Source of the DNA: Triplophysa rosa
Lineage: Eukaryota; Chordata; Actinopteri; Cypriniformes; Nemacheilidae
Direction of reading: 5' to 3'
DNA: 64,000 nt
Assembly (NCBI RefSeq): GCF_024868665.1
Contig: NC_079907.1
Location: forward strand, 22,492,834 to 22,556,833
Shown one piece after another: positions 24,101 through 35,199 of the stretch. Within the stretch, counting starts at the first letter, position 1. Each line of letters opens with the position of its first letter. Under the pieces are notes generated by a model. It did not search any database, was not told the DNA's origin, and worked only from the letters and a program-made list of their open reading frames with translations. The position numbers and the translations under genes are program-made.

Positions 24101-27100
24101 AAGGGATTCATGTGGTTAACAAAGTAGGTTCTTACAAAATCAGCAAATAGAAGTGGGTGATATCACCAAAAATCTGTGTGTGATCAGAGTGATGACATAG
24201 ATCTTTAATCAATTTGGAAATTCTTGGAAATAAACCAACACTGCTTACTATGGAAGTAGAGATTCTATTAAAAGAGCTGTCTCGATGCTCTCATAAGCAC
24301 GAGTTACAAGTGAAGGAAAGATTGCAAAACTTTTCCACTTTTATTCTGTGCCAAACGTACTACGAAATCTCTCTCTGCAGTCAGATGAAATGGCATGAGA
24401 TCTGTCTCAGTACGCCAGCTGCCATACTGGAGGTGTTGAACGCCTGGGAGAACGGAGTGTTATCTGTGGAAGCCGTTCAGGTGAGTGCTTTCGCATCGGA
24501 TGACGCTCGGTCTGTCCACACTAAAAGCAAAGGACAGATTTATATTAAATACAGTATGCGCACAAGGCCCATGACCCGTAACAGTGGCAAAAGCTAAAAG
24601 CATGTCATGCACAACCTCAATGTAATGTGTCATTGAGGTATAAATGACTATAAACTAAAGAACACAAGGAAATGTCTTACCGTTTGCACGAACAGAAGAT
24701 CACTGACAACATCAAAGGGAAAGTGTGCAGTATGGCCATCTGTGCGGTGGCTTGGCTGGTAGCTCACGTTCGGATGCTGGGATTGGATGAGCGAGAGAAA
24801 CCTCAGACTATGATTCGCCAGCTGATGACTCCTATGTCTGGAGAAAACAATTTACAGTTCTACCACGAGCGGTAGGCCTCGCGACTCTACACACACCCCC
24901 GCATTCACATATTTACATCATGTAATCAAATCTCTCTCGCTCTCTCTCGCCCCAGTGTGGTTATCATGAGCTCTATTCTGGAGCACATGTGTGCAGATGT
25001 GTTTCAGCAGACTGGACTGTCCCTGCGGCCGGCGATCGAGGGTCAGGAGCCCATTCCGTACCGGAACCTTCTGCCAGCCCGCCAGCCCATTCGTGAGGCG
25101 CTGCAGACTGCGTTCAGAGAAGTTCTGGAGAAGGGCTGGGTGGACTCCCGCGCCTTCCACCTCTTTGAGAATCTGCTGCATATGGGAGGAGTCTTCTGGT
25201 TCACCAATAACCTGGTTAAGGTAAATGTGGGTTGGCAGCGCTTAAGATAATGGAGAAGTTCCAGCGGAAATGGTCAAGACCTTTGCGATGGGGTTGTACA
25301 CTGGCTTTGTGTTTGTATTGTAGGAGCTGCTGAAGGAGACCCGTAAGGAGTGGGCGTCTCGTGTGGTTGAGTTACTGTACAGTATCTTCTGCTTGGACGC
25401 CCATCAGATCACCTTGACACTGCTGGGTCACATCCTGCCCCGCCTCCTCACTGACCCCGCCCACTGGCACAGCCTGGCAGACCCGCCCGGGCGAGCCCTT
25501 GCCAAGTATTCACTTTTTCTTCTGACATTTTGTATCGAGAACACGTGTACAATACATCCATTTAATAACATACTTTACATCGAAATAAGAACATTCCGTC
25601 ATTCTATTCATTGTCATTTCAAACCGAAAATGACTTTTAGAATTCTTTTGTATCATTTTCTTCATTTCTATTTATTTTATGGATCCGAATGGAGAAACCA
25701 CAAACCAGTAAAAAAGCTCACTTATTGAAATTACCACAACAAAATTGGGCCGAAAATATTTTAAAATAGTGCTAAATATATGCCTGATATCATCTATATG
25801 ACATATCTAGTCAAAAGTGTCCCGTGTTTCACAATTTTCTTTTTAACACCGACGTCTTTCCATAACGTTAACGTCATTGTTGAGTTTAGCGGGAATGCCC
25901 ACATTATCATGCGTTATTGCTAGTATGGAAAGTATTCTCAAGGTTATGAATTTCCTTCCAAGCTAATGTGTCTTTACCTACATTCAGTTTTCCTTCTATT
26001 CCTCTATTTGAATTCATTCGTACGTCAGCACAATGCGGTTCAGCATGCAGCATGAATGAACCTTTCATCCCACTACGTTTCCTCTTTTTTGCTTTCTTTT
26101 TTCCGCACACTTCCTCATTATTTTGAACCGGACGTCCGTGCGGAAGAATGTGGAGGCAGCCTTTTTCCTTCTCTGTTTTTTTTCTTTTCAGTTTAACCAA
26201 GATGAAGATGTCAAAATGCGATTATGACCTCTGTTATAGTTCACGAACCTGAACTTTTCTGTGTTGTGTTGTGTTTACGGCACAGAATTTAGGACAAGCT
26301 AAATCTACATCTGCTTTTGGGGACGTCTTGAAATAAATCCTAAATAAAACAAATGTAAAAGTGCTAAATGCTTTCTTTTAGCGGTTGGATTGGAGTTGTT
26401 TGGTTAAGTCTGTGTGTGTTGTAGGTTGTCGGTGTGGTGTGCTCTCAGTTCCTACTCTTCTCATCATAAGGGTCAAGCATCAGCAAGACAGCGCAAGAGG
26501 CAACGCGAGGACATAGAGGTCACACACACTCACACCATTGTGACTCTCAAGTTGACCAGAGTGGGAGATAACTTTAAGATAAAGACTTTGAATGATACAC
26601 AACCGAAATAACAATGTGGGGAGGGACTGTAATGTGGGTCACTTAAATGGTTGTAGTGGTTTAAGAAACAAACTATATTCAGCACTCCATATAAGACTGA
26701 CAATTGTATTCTGCCACAGTATGTAACGCACACTCTTCTAATTGGCTTTAGGACTACAGCAGCCTGTTCCCATTGGACGATACACAGCCATCTAAGCTGA
26801 TGCGTCTGCTGAGCTCCAATGAGGATGAGACGGTTGTGCTGTCCAGTCCAGGTCACTTCATGCCTTATTCACAATTCTGCACGAAAACTACAAGTAGGGG
26901 TGTGACGAGATCTCGCGGCACGAGATCTCGCAAGATCTGATGTGTCTCGCGAGAACACAATATCCTCACGCAATTGGCATGATGGAGTGCTGGGCTTGAA
27001 ATTGCAACCATTTTAGTCGCATATGCTCCCTGTATTTAACCTGTGCGACCTCAAAATATATTTGGGAGCATTTGTGCGAGTGCACATTTTGTTGTGGTGC

Positions 27101-29349
27101 GACCTGTTTTCATTACTGTACAGAACACACTAATAACTGCACGTGCCCGCTTGATCAGCAGTTGATCTGCATAATATAATTCATTAAAATAGAAGCTTAA
27201 TTTGAAGGTTGATTTTATAATGACAACATTTTTTGCATTTTGTGTTTTTAGGGTGAATAAGAGACTATTTTCCCCTATATATTTCATCATTGAGGATTTC
27301 TTTTAAAAAAGTCAACAAATCTTGTCTCGTTCTCGTGAACTCCGTCTCATCACGTCTTGTCAGATTTTTGCAGACGCTTTCTATACTTGTTATAACAACA
27401 TCTTATCAAATGAGTCATTTTTATCTGTCTGTCATATCTGTATATGTTGCAGTAATTATTTGGCTATATTGCAAGTAAACACCCACAAAAGAGCAACAAG
27501 CTTCCTGTGGCAGTATTCTTTAATGTTTCCATTACACAAGCTGTATATAAGACCTTTATAGCATAATTTATGAATAACTAGAAAACATTTCAAACTAGGT
27601 TGCACGATATACAAAATGTTTTGAAATATTATGACAATATGCATACCGCAATGGTTTGCGCTGTTTGGAATCATTATTATGAAATTCATTTTTTTGTGTG
27701 GTCAAAGTTTTAGGTCGATAGCAGAGAGACTGGCATTCAAATGTTAGTGCTTGTGTGTGTATGCGACGATCAGAAAGAATGTGATACATTACATAATATG
27801 TAGTCTTTTTAATATAGTTCACTTTTTTCAGACTTTGCATATTGTATTTAGCAAGTTACCCCATATTTCAGTTTTCTTCAATATTGTGCAGCCCTGATTT
27901 CAGTTCATTTCTATTGTGTTTTTCACAATGTGTGTCGTGCAAAGTAGCTGTACTGAACATTTAGTCCAAAATATATCAGATTAAATTCTGTAACAGACAG
28001 GAAAAGGAACGATACGCGATACAAAAACTGATAGCAATATATTGTGCATCACACATTTTAACTGAAATTCCTCTTCTGTGCATTAAACTAGTTTTTTATG
28101 TGTTCGACCTTGTGTGCGTCTGTTTTGTCAACAATTACAAAACTTATTTTGTTTCTGTTTTCTAGGTGATCGTTCAATGAGCAGTTCACTGTCTGCTTCT
28201 CAACTTCACACCGTCAACATGAGAGATCCTCTCAACAGAGTGTTAGGTTTGTGCTTCCAGTTTTAAAGCAGAACCAAAACCATAATATTCTTTGGCCGTT
28301 AAAGTATATTTGAGGTACCATCCAGTACATCACTGTACTTTGTAACTCTATTCTTGTATTTCTAGAGAATTGGAACCACGTTGCTTTTATGAAAAGACGG
28401 ATAGAGTGCTCAAAGTTATGACCTTAGCTTTAAGCTAATGTCACTTTGCCTGCTTTTGTTTTCTAGCAGTGCCAATACCTTGGATTTCAGCACTTTTTTG
28501 ATGTGGTTATGTTTGAAAAAACCTTTGATCTTCACTGTATTTCCATGTTTTGGCTTTTTTTCTTCCATTTACTTCCTCTTTATTTTAAACCGGACATCCA
28601 TGCAGTTGGACATGGAGCTGTCAAGCATGTTGTTCTCGGTCGGAAGTTGCTAGGGCATGTTTCTTTGATGTTCTCGTTTCTGGAGAGTACACAAAACAGC
28701 ATCCGTGGAAAAACTCCATGAGATGTTTTGTCATCATTCCCTAACAATGAGTATAACCAATGCTGGTAGCGAAGCTTGCTAATAATAATTGTTTATTTAA
28801 TTTTTTTTAGCAAACCTGTTCCTGTTGGTTTCGTCTCTGTTGGGGTCTAAGACAGCAGGTCCTCACACACAGTTTGTTCAGAGCTTCATCGAGGAGTGTG
28901 TGGAGTGCTCCGAGCAGGGCAGCCGCGGCAGCATCCTGCAGTTTATGCCCTTTACCATGGTAAGAGAATCTTCTGACGTACAGTATTGGATACTGTCTAG
29001 ACAGAAAAACAGTTATACTTTAGCATTGTAATAACTCTAACATGAGCCATAAGCCACGAGGCTGTGCATCATACGAGTGAGGGATGTGGTTCACATGCCA
29101 GCAACATAGCAATTTGTGTCATACAAAAATAAATGTCTAAGTTTATACTCGTTGACTTTTCCAATCAGGACTAGCTTTATAACCATAAATTTAAAAAGTT
29201 CACTTAATGAATTTGTCTCTCTGTCTTCACAGATTTCTGAACTGGTGAAACTTCAAGCGCTGGCAAAACCCAAAACGGTTCTGTCCATCACAGATCTGAG
29301 CCTTCCACTGGGACGGAGAGTAGCAGCGAAAGCCATCGCTGCTCTGTAG
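16343..29349 (+). CDS. med24: Mediator complex subunit 24
   Basis: Subunit of the nuclear Mediator complex (tail-associated), coupling activators such as nuclear receptors to RNA polymerase II. Twenty-five coding exons: 16343-16475, 17293-17375, 17611-17649, 17751-17824, 17941-18164, 18317-18428, 18748-18898, 18989-19102, 19436-19489, 19583-19665, 19807-19893, 19980-20091, 20902-21044, 21185-21222, 21410-21492, 23089-23267, 24381-24480, 24696-24871, 24956-25220, 25324-25505, 26425-26518, 26752-26851, 28166-28246, 28811-28959, 29233-29349. They sum to 2973 nt, 990 aa; human MED24 is 989. KVVNLKQAILQAWKERWSDY at the start and DLSLPLGRRVAAKAIAAL at the end are nearly identical to human. Two LXXLL-type strings are visible (LPRLL in exon 20, LMRLL in exon 22). 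The second ATG (16346) corresponds to the mammalian start. All borders are GT/AG and all phases agree. It runs tail-to-tail with csf3, as in mammals. Confidence 0.97.
16741..17272. mobile_element. Tc1/mariner-type MITE (CACTACCGGTCAAA termini)
   Basis: Inverted ends CACTACCGGTCAAATGTTTT and AAACGTTTGACCGGTAGTG, flanked by TA on both sides (16739-16740 and 17273-17274), the Tc1/mariner target site. 532 bp, no transposase. Lies in med24 intron 1. A diverged partial relative lies at about 23390-23546 in the intron between exons 16 and 17. Confidence 0.75.
18163..18194. repeat. (GT)n microsatellite abutting a med24 splice donor
   Basis: Exon 5 ends CAAG at 18164 and the intron opens directly as GTGTGTGTGT. 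The splice donor is therefore the first unit of the repeat, and the usual GTRAGT context is missing. Confidence 0.85.
20170..20648. mobile_element. TTAA-flanked non-autonomous element in med24
   Basis: 479 bp, TTAA at 20170-20173 and 20645-20648. Left end TTAAAGCGGGGCTAACATG; right end reverse-complemented TTAAAGCGGAGTTAACACA. The body is a shortened, inverted relative of 61833-63766, sharing GCTACAGCACGAGCACACAA and the CATGCTATTTCATGCATTCT end. It inserted between med24 exons 12 and 13 without affecting splice sites. Confidence 0.75.
20735..20818 (+). repeat. SINE/LINE 3' tail
   Basis: Contains GTCGCTTTGGATAAAAGCG followed by TCTGCTAAATGACTAAATGT, the conserved 3' tail shared by many teleost SINEs and their partner LINEs. 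The 5' head is not recognisable. Confidence 0.6.
21637..22869. mobile_element. Long TIR DNA transposon (non-autonomous) in med24, with nested insertion
   Basis: Left end TGACTACGTTTACATGTGCA and right end reading GTGCATGTAAACGTAGTCA are inverted copies; further in, the arms share AATAATGCGATTA. The interior includes a T/A-rich block (about 21818-22180) with its own AGTTATTATAGTTTT and AAACTAAAATAACC ends, a second nested MITE. The minus-strand frame near 22462-22656 has no recognisable domain. Confidence 0.6.
23655..24068. repeat. Palindromic MITE in med24 intron 16
   Basis: Left TGTCATCATTTACTCACGCA and right GTACGTGATGAACTCTCCCT arms, with internal GAACATAGAAAGATATTTGG and its inverted partner. 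It belongs to the dispersed family at 12233-12548. Confidence 0.6.
25895..26175. repeat. Interspersed repeat shared by med24 introns 20 and 23
   Basis: TTCCTCATTATTTTGAACCGGACGTCC-type sequence here has a diverged counterpart at about 28370-28620 (TTCCTCTTTATTTTAAACCG). The two are in the same orientation. Family unknown; no termini defined. Confidence 0.4.
26890..27365. mobile_element. hAT-like MITE (AGGGGTGTGACGAGATCTCG end)
   Basis: Left end TAGGGGTGTGACGAGATCTC; the right part (about 27324-27360) carries TCTCGTTCTCGTGAAC and TCTCATCACG in inverted sense. Lies between med24 exons 22 and 23. No transposase reading frame. Confidence 0.45.
27597..27895. mobile_element. MITE with GTTGCACGATAT / ATTGTGCAGCCCTG ends
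   Basis: Left GGTTGCACGATATACAAAAT and right CAATATTGTGCAGCCCTG are imperfect inverted termini, resembling common fish hAT MITEs that begin CAGGGCTGCAC. AT-rich interior, non-coding. Confidence 0.5.
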
Positions 29350-29740
29350 AGAATTGTGCTTTGCCATCAACAGCAAAACTGTTTTCCTGGTAGAAATCAA
29401 CGTATTTTCATCACTGCTACTTGCATCATTTAACAAAACTTCTGGTAAGCTCTGGACTTTGATCAGAAGTGGAACAGCTGTCAGATGGGTACTGATGTGG
29501 CTTTGACGTCTGTTGTGTGCAGGACAGCTCAGTGTTAGTTCTGATTTCACACACGTGGGCACATCTGTGAAGTGACACAGCTGCTGACTGATGACACTGA
29601 TGTGCCAAGTATGTCCGAGAAAACATTTGTGATATTGCTTTTTTATACGTTCCATAAGTTCCATTTATTGCAGACTTTCCAGTTTTTTTTTATAATGGGA
29701 AAAAGTGAAAAACCCCAGACTGCATTTTTACTAAAATCGC

Positions 29741-29746
29741 AATAAA
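29741..29746 (+). promoter_or_regulatory. med24: med24 poly(A) signal
   Basis: First AATAAA downstream of the stop, giving a 3' UTR of roughly 410 nt. Confidence 0.55.
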
Positions 29747-29759
29747 ATGGTAAATCTGA

Positions 29760-31070
29760 GTTTGACTAGTCTCTTAAGTGGAACACGCTGCCTACAAAGC
29801 AAAACTGTTTGTTCAGCAGAAAGCCCTGGCAGATTTCCAATGAACATTGGGAAACGTTTGGTTTCTGATTTTTGAAAGTAAAAAATGTCATTGAACAAAC
29901 TGGTAATGTGTGGACATTATGGCACTATTCACACCTTCCTTTTCCGACAAAGTTGCCAAGCCTTTCATGCTCAATTGATTTACCTTTAATCATTACTTGT
30001 CCACACATCCAATTCAGTGTTGACTGTGAGACATTTTATAAATGAGACCTCTTTGTTCATTAATAAGATGTTTATTGGCATTCTTATATGGTATCGTATA
30101 GTATTCTTTTATTTGCCTGGTGGGCATAATATCCAAAAGATACTTGTAGTGTGACTGTTTTTCATTTAATCGTACACTGGGATTTCCCAATCCCACGCAA
30201 AAATACTGGATAAAAATAGGACGGCTGTTGCATCATATCCTGTGTGATGAACATTCTAGAAGACATCAAGGAATTCCCACAGTGTCAGAGGGTGTACCTG
30301 GTATTTTCTTTTCTTGACCAATGTGAACAAGTTACAGCGGCTTACAACATAAACAAACGTGTAACAAACGTTTAACAATCTTAACTTCCGGTAGACCTCC
30401 ACAAAGAATATATAACTGTTGAGTAGTTTTACTTTAATTTATTAAAATAAATATACAATAAAAAAATTATATAAAATAACTTTATTTATTATAATGTATA
30501 ATTGTTGTGTAATTTCTTTGTTCTGGGGCTCCTTTGACTACCGTTTTCATTTTTCCTTCTATCATGATGTCCCAGAACTGTCAGCTAACATTCAAATCGA
30601 AATATATTATTTTGTGTTCAACAGAACGAAGAAATATATACAGGTTTGGAACAACTAGACTTACTAGAGGATGAGTAAATCTTGACAGAATTTGTATTTT
30701 TGGGTGAACCATCCCTTTAACTTCGGGACAAGCTCGTGTGTGTCCAAAGAAACAGTCTGTACCATTTTAACGATATTTTTTATTATCATTTAAAGCGGAG
30801 AAGTTATTCAGGTCCCTCCATGAGAGTATTTGTATTACAAACTTAAGTACTTCAGTAAGGAAAATTTGAGAATATTAAATAATACCTGTCAAATACAGTA
30901 ACATAGGAACACATTTTTAGCCTCAAAATTGTTTCGTTTTATCACAGATTGAAGATTAAGAATTCATAGTAATGCACAAACTTTGAAATAGTTTTATTTG
31001 TTTTAATAAACCAAATGTGAGGCACCTCAAACATACAAATTAAAAAAAAAATTTTTTTAAATGCTCTTCA
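29760..31070. other. Convergent intergenic sequence, med24 to csf3
   Basis: AT-rich. A palindromic MITE fragment lies at 30500-30722, ending GGGTGAACCATCCCTTTAA. No coding exon was seen. Part may be csf3 3' UTR on the minus strand. Confidence 0.55.
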
Positions 31071-31073
31071 ATT

Positions 31074-31506
31074 AAATAAATAAATAGGAAAATAAATTAT
31101 ATAATTTAATCTTACATAAAACCACATGACATCTCATTAATAAGTAAGAAAAAACATGTTACTACATTACATCATGTAAGGAAAAGAGTTCTCACAGAGA
31201 TTAGGGGATGATACAATGACCAATAACAACTCACGGTCATATGCTCAACAAACAGCACTTCTTTCCTTTACATTTACATTTACCTCAAGCAACTTGCATT
31301 GCATTGTACTATTTTTTTTTTTTTTAAGTGCAATCCCTGGGATCGAACCCATGACATTAGCGTTGCTAGCGCCATGCTCACATTTCACATATTTCCTTTT
31401 GGAAGAATACCAGTTTCAGGAAGTTCCTAAAGGTTCAAATAAATATACTGATCTTATTGAAATTTTAACCGAAATTGTTCAAATAAATACCTTTATAAAT
31501 AAATAG
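31074..31506 (-). promoter_or_regulatory. csf3: AU-rich elements in the csf3 3' flank
   Basis: On the gene strand, TATTTATTTATAAAGG and GGTATTTATTTGAAC (complement of about 31472-31506), TATATTTATTTGAACC (about 31434-31449) and CTATTTATTTATTTAATT (about 31071-31088) lie 100-530 nt after the stop. Overlapping ATTTA pentamers are the AU-rich elements that destabilise cytokine mRNAs, including mammalian CSF3 transcripts. A SINE separates the two groups. Whether the distal group is inside the transcript is unknown. Confidence 0.6.
31258..31380 (-). repeat. tRNA-derived SINE
   Basis: The reverse strand reads GAGCATGGCGCTAGCAACGC, then a GGTTCGATCCC B box, an A-rich stretch (about 31312-31325) and a GTAAATGTAAATGTAAA tail. 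The box layout is of a tRNA-derived SINE rather than a functional tRNA. Confidence 0.6.
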
Positions 31507-31601
31507 ATAAAAACTGCCAGCAGTAAACAGCCCTACATACATTTCCAGCGACTAGTAATTTGTTCATCCCAAAAGTGAACACGCCACTGAATGCAACAAC
31601 A

Positions 31602-34600
31602 TCACGGGCATTGTTCCCAGTCCTCTGAAGTGGACGGGCTGGGGGTCATGTCACGGAAAGAGAGGATACTGCGCAGCACATCACAGCTAAACACCTGAAG
31701 CTGTTGTAGGGTCAGGTGTGCGGCCACCTGGGTTATGTATGTAGATTTCAGATTTTTGGCGAGGTCATGCTGGGATGCCTCCACTGAGCGCTCAAATCCA
31801 GCTTCAGTCTGCATCTGTGGAAATACACAAACAGGAGTGAAGGTTTAGGTTCACTGTAAAAAATGGGAATTTTCTGTAAACTGGAAAAACAGAAATATAC
31901 CGTAAAATATTTTTTTTCTGTAAACTTATAGGATACAAGGATATATATTAAATAGTTTTCCCCATTTTTCTTGTAAATGTGTTGTCTTGTTCTGTAATTT
32001 TATAGTTTTAGACCGTATTTTAAAAAATACATGAAAAAATGTTTTTAAGATTTACGTGGAAAATCTGTAAAAAAAATAATTTTGATTTCACTTAGAATGA
32101 TAGAAGACGTCACACGCAAGAGGAATATTATGACAAAGATCTGCATCAAAGCATAAAAGTCTATTCATTAAAAAGGCAATCTTTCATTTCAACTAGTTTA
32201 TGGTGAACACACTTTGTTTAGATCTAATATTTCTGGAAATATTCCATATGATGAGTGAATGATATGGTATACAAAAATACAACATAACTGAATGAAAAAT
32301 TAAATGTAGTATTTTAAAGGTACAATCCGTAACCTTTGCATCTGTATTGCCATCTGTGGGTAAAGCCTAAAATGAAGTCAAATGACCTCAAACTTATAAA
32401 ATTATACACGATAGCTCAAATTATAATAAGCTTATTGTTGCGCATCAGGGTAAGATACTGTAAGGAGACAGTTTTCATCTCTGTTTTTTTGTACTTTAAT
32501 ACTTATTGTGATTTTTGTTCAATGGCAAAAAAGAAACCGAGATTGCAGCATTGCTAAATCAATTAACATTTCAATTCAGTAAATTCAAATTTGAATTCTG
32601 CATCCTGTTTAGATTAGATTAAGAAACTAAGTTTATCATTGGTTAATGTACACGGGAGATGCATGAACCAGTCATGTTCCTACACTATGCAAATGGTATT
32701 CTTTTGGGGATATAGATTAGATCCTGTAACTGCTAAAAGGGTGAAAAAAACCTCCCAAGCTGACACTGGGGCGGTACCCATTCAAAAAGTACACCTTTGC
32801 ACCTATACACGTCTGTTCCTACACTGTAAAAAAAATCAGTAAAAAACTTTTCCCGATAATAGTTTTTCCCTGTAAAATTACAGGATATAAGGATATATAA
32901 TAAATAATTTTCAACCTTTCCATGTAAATTTGCTGTCTTTTTCTGTAATTTTACAGTTTCTGTACTGTATTTAAAAAATAAACTGTAAAAAATAAAATTT
33001 TCTGGCAGCTGGGCGCAGCAGTAAGATAACTGTAAAATGTTTTTTCCCCTGTAACATTACATGTTTTTCCAGTTTTTCTTGTAAATTTGCTGTCTTTTTC
33101 TGTAATTTTTCCGTTTTTTGGCCATATTTCAACCTGTAAAATACGTGGACATTATGTAAAAAAATAACAGATCGTTTCCACTGAATGGTATGGTATGGTA
33201 GGCAACGCAATCGTTTTCATTGTCAGAAGTTCTGAATCGTACCAAAATAGTGAACTGTGCCATAATGGACCCTTCCATTGGGGTACCTAGCACAGTAGTC
33301 CAGTACCAAAAGGGTGGAGCTAGACTGACTTTGATTGTTTGACAGAGAATCATCACTTGCGCATGCAACAGGCGCAATTTTGAATGCCGCTGATTGGTAC
33401 TTTCAGACAAACAACACGCCTCTCAAGTAAGGGTACTGTTAGAAGTGGTAACGCAAGCCGGATCAGGGTTTGCTGTCCCGAACCAAACCGTACCACTCGA
33501 TGGAAACGAGCCACAAATGATACATAGGACCCTTTAAAAGGGTCCCATCCACGTGACAGCTTAGGACCATTTTTTGAAAATGTCTCAAATAACTGGAGAA
33601 AAAAACATTTAAAAGTTCAATGAAACATTGTGAAATAAAAACAGAAGTTGCATCTTCCTCCATTCATTGTGTTAGTGTTTAAACAGGCTCTCGGTCAGCT
33701 CTGACAGCCGAAGAAAGCTTGTGCAATATGACACCAACCGCAATTTAAATTTAGCAGAGCGTGAAACTTTTTGGAGTTCATACACCCACAGGCACGCAAA
33801 ATCCCCAGGGTCGACCAGGGTCAATTTAAGGAACTCAAAAATGGAATACATTTCAATTTCGCCTCCTTAAATCGGTGATATGTGAGACAGGAGTTAAAAG
33901 GACAGTCATCAGCAGGTTGACCAAAACTATACCTTGTTAATAAGCGACAGAAGTTCTTCAATGTCAGCTTGAAGTTCGGCCACCTGTTCTGTTTGTTTGA
34001 GCTTGGTGCCTTCGCTGATCTCTGTCAGGAGATTGACATGTAGCTTCAGTCCTTTGAATATGCGATCGAGGCAAATCTCCTGTGGCCAAGAGAGATTTTA
34101 GATTCCGTGTCTAAATCGTGGCATTAAAAATGAAACGAAGCAATCGGATGGGCTGAACGAACTCACCAGGGTGAAGTTGTCAGAGATGCTCTCAAGAACA
34201 GGAGCAGAAGGAATGAGATTTTCCTTCAAGTGCTGCAGCTCTGGATTAACTGAACTTCCCAGCTTTAGGCTCTGGAAAAGACCAGCATTCCACGTGTTTC
34301 AACATGTCAGGAAAGAGTATCTGGGTCATGCATCAGTGTGATTTTGCGTGCTAATCCCTCAAACATGCCAGAGCAATAGCAAATTGCATTTACCAGTAGA
34401 TTTGCATTTAAAAAATGGTCTCTTTCAGGTCATCATCACAGTACAGATCAATAGAACACTTCTATACACAAACAACAGATTTTAACCATTGGACTACACA
34501 GCACATGCACATGCACATACAAACATCCAGTACGACTGTATATCAAGAATGTAATATTCAAGATTAGTGGGACGATATGAACAGTGTTCCCAATGTCTGT

Positions 34601-34797
34601 GTCCGTTATGGCCCTAAAGCACATATTTATACTCACCGGAGAGTTTATCCAGGATGCGTGAGCTGCAGGAATCCCTTTCAGAACTGTGCTGATAAAGCTA
34701 TGAGCATATCCAATAAAATGACTGTCCATACTATCCCGCTTTTCAGGGAGAGGGGCAGATCCCACAAATCCCAGTAATGCGACTAAGAGAGCAGCTG

Positions 34798-34829
<32 letters not shown>

Positions 34830-35087
34830 ACACACACTGCTCACACATAAGGCTGAAACTCTCACATGTGCTTACGCTACGACTGGACATCCTCATTTCA
34901 CATAAATGCCTATTGACTGGTGCAATAAAAGTTTGCTTCTATAAATCCTCCAAATGAAAATCATATACATAGTACTCAATAGAGTATATTTTACACACAT
35001 AACACTTTAAAATCATATCATTTAAAATAGTGTTCGCTTTATTTATTTAAACCAAAAATAAAGAAACTTACCCTGGTAGCAGTTCAT
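31602..35087 (-). CDS. csf3: Granulocyte colony-stimulating factor (class I four-helix cytokine)
   Basis: Secreted cytokine that drives neutrophil production through the CSF3 receptor. Five coding exons: 35087-35072, 34794-34637, 34271-34167, 34079-33933, 31814-31602. They total 639 nt, 212 aa; human CSF3 is 204-207. The start gives MNCYQ, followed by a hydrophobic signal peptide (AALLVALLGFVGSA, cleavage predicted near residue 18). Cysteines at residues 96, 186 and 211 and one N-glycosylation site (N90-F-T) are visible. The long amphipathic segments KLKQTEQVAELQADIEELLS and THLTLQQLQ-like AAHLTLQQLQVFSCDVLRSI match helices C and D. Sequence identity among CSF3 proteins is low, so the call rests on exon number and phase (all phase 0 after exon 2), helix pattern, signal peptide and position tail-to-tail next to med24, exactly as in mammals. 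Fish often have two csf3 copies; which one this is cannot be told. Confidence 0.88.
31850..33170. repeat. Diverged repeat copies in csf3 intron 4
   Basis: Three related blocks (about 31853-32060, 32823-32995 and 33030-33170) begin near ACTGTAAAAAA and share TTGTAAATTTGCTGTCTTTT and CTGTAATTTTACAGTTT strings. A rudimentary palindrome TGTAAAATTACA recurs. Non-coding; family unassigned. Confidence 0.5.
33170..33516. mobile_element. MITE with CGTTTCCACTGA / TCGATGGAAACGAG ends
   Basis: Left TCGTTTCCACTGAATGGTAT and right ACCACTCGATGGAAACGAG are inverted termini, with the GGTATGGTA string also inverted inside as TACC repeats. Within csf3 intron 4; the coding-like frame 33129-33410 is part of it. 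Confidence 0.6.
34800..34826. repeat. (GA)n tract forming the csf3 exon 2 polypyrimidine tract
   Basis: On the gene strand this is a (CT)n run ending CCCAG immediately before exon 2, so a microsatellite serves as the splice polypyrimidine tract. Confidence 0.8.
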
Positions 35088-35165
35088 ATTACTACAGCAA
35101 CTCAAGCGGAAAATGCACCAAGACAACAAACGACAGAAGTAACAAACGCTTCATCACGTATGAGA

Positions 35166-35191
35166 ATTTATATGTCTTCAGGGGAAATTCC
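35166..35191 (-). promoter_or_regulatory. csf3: csf3 core promoter: kappaB site next to TATA box
   Basis: On the gene strand GGAATTTCCCC (complement of 35181-35191) matches the NF-kappaB consensus and lies 8 bp upstream of TATAAAT (complement of 35166-35172). The start codon is about 80 bp further on, leaving a 5' UTR of about 50 nt. A TGACGTC CRE-like string is at about 35203-35209. Mammalian CSF3 promoters use NF-kappaB/CK-1 and C/EBP sites close to the TATA box, so the arrangement is in keeping. Confidence 0.6.
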
Positions 35192-35199
35192 TTTTTTTA

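Noticed and set aside
16343..29349. SNORD124-like box C/D snoRNA in a med24 intron (present in human)
   Set aside because: GTGATGA occurs at 24190-24196, but no D box with flanking complementarity lies at a suitable distance; no convincing candidate was seen.
31310..31380. A tRNA gene on the minus strand
   Set aside because: The B box is good but the sequence runs into an A-rich linker and an AAATGT tail, as in SINEs, and a cloverleaf does not close.
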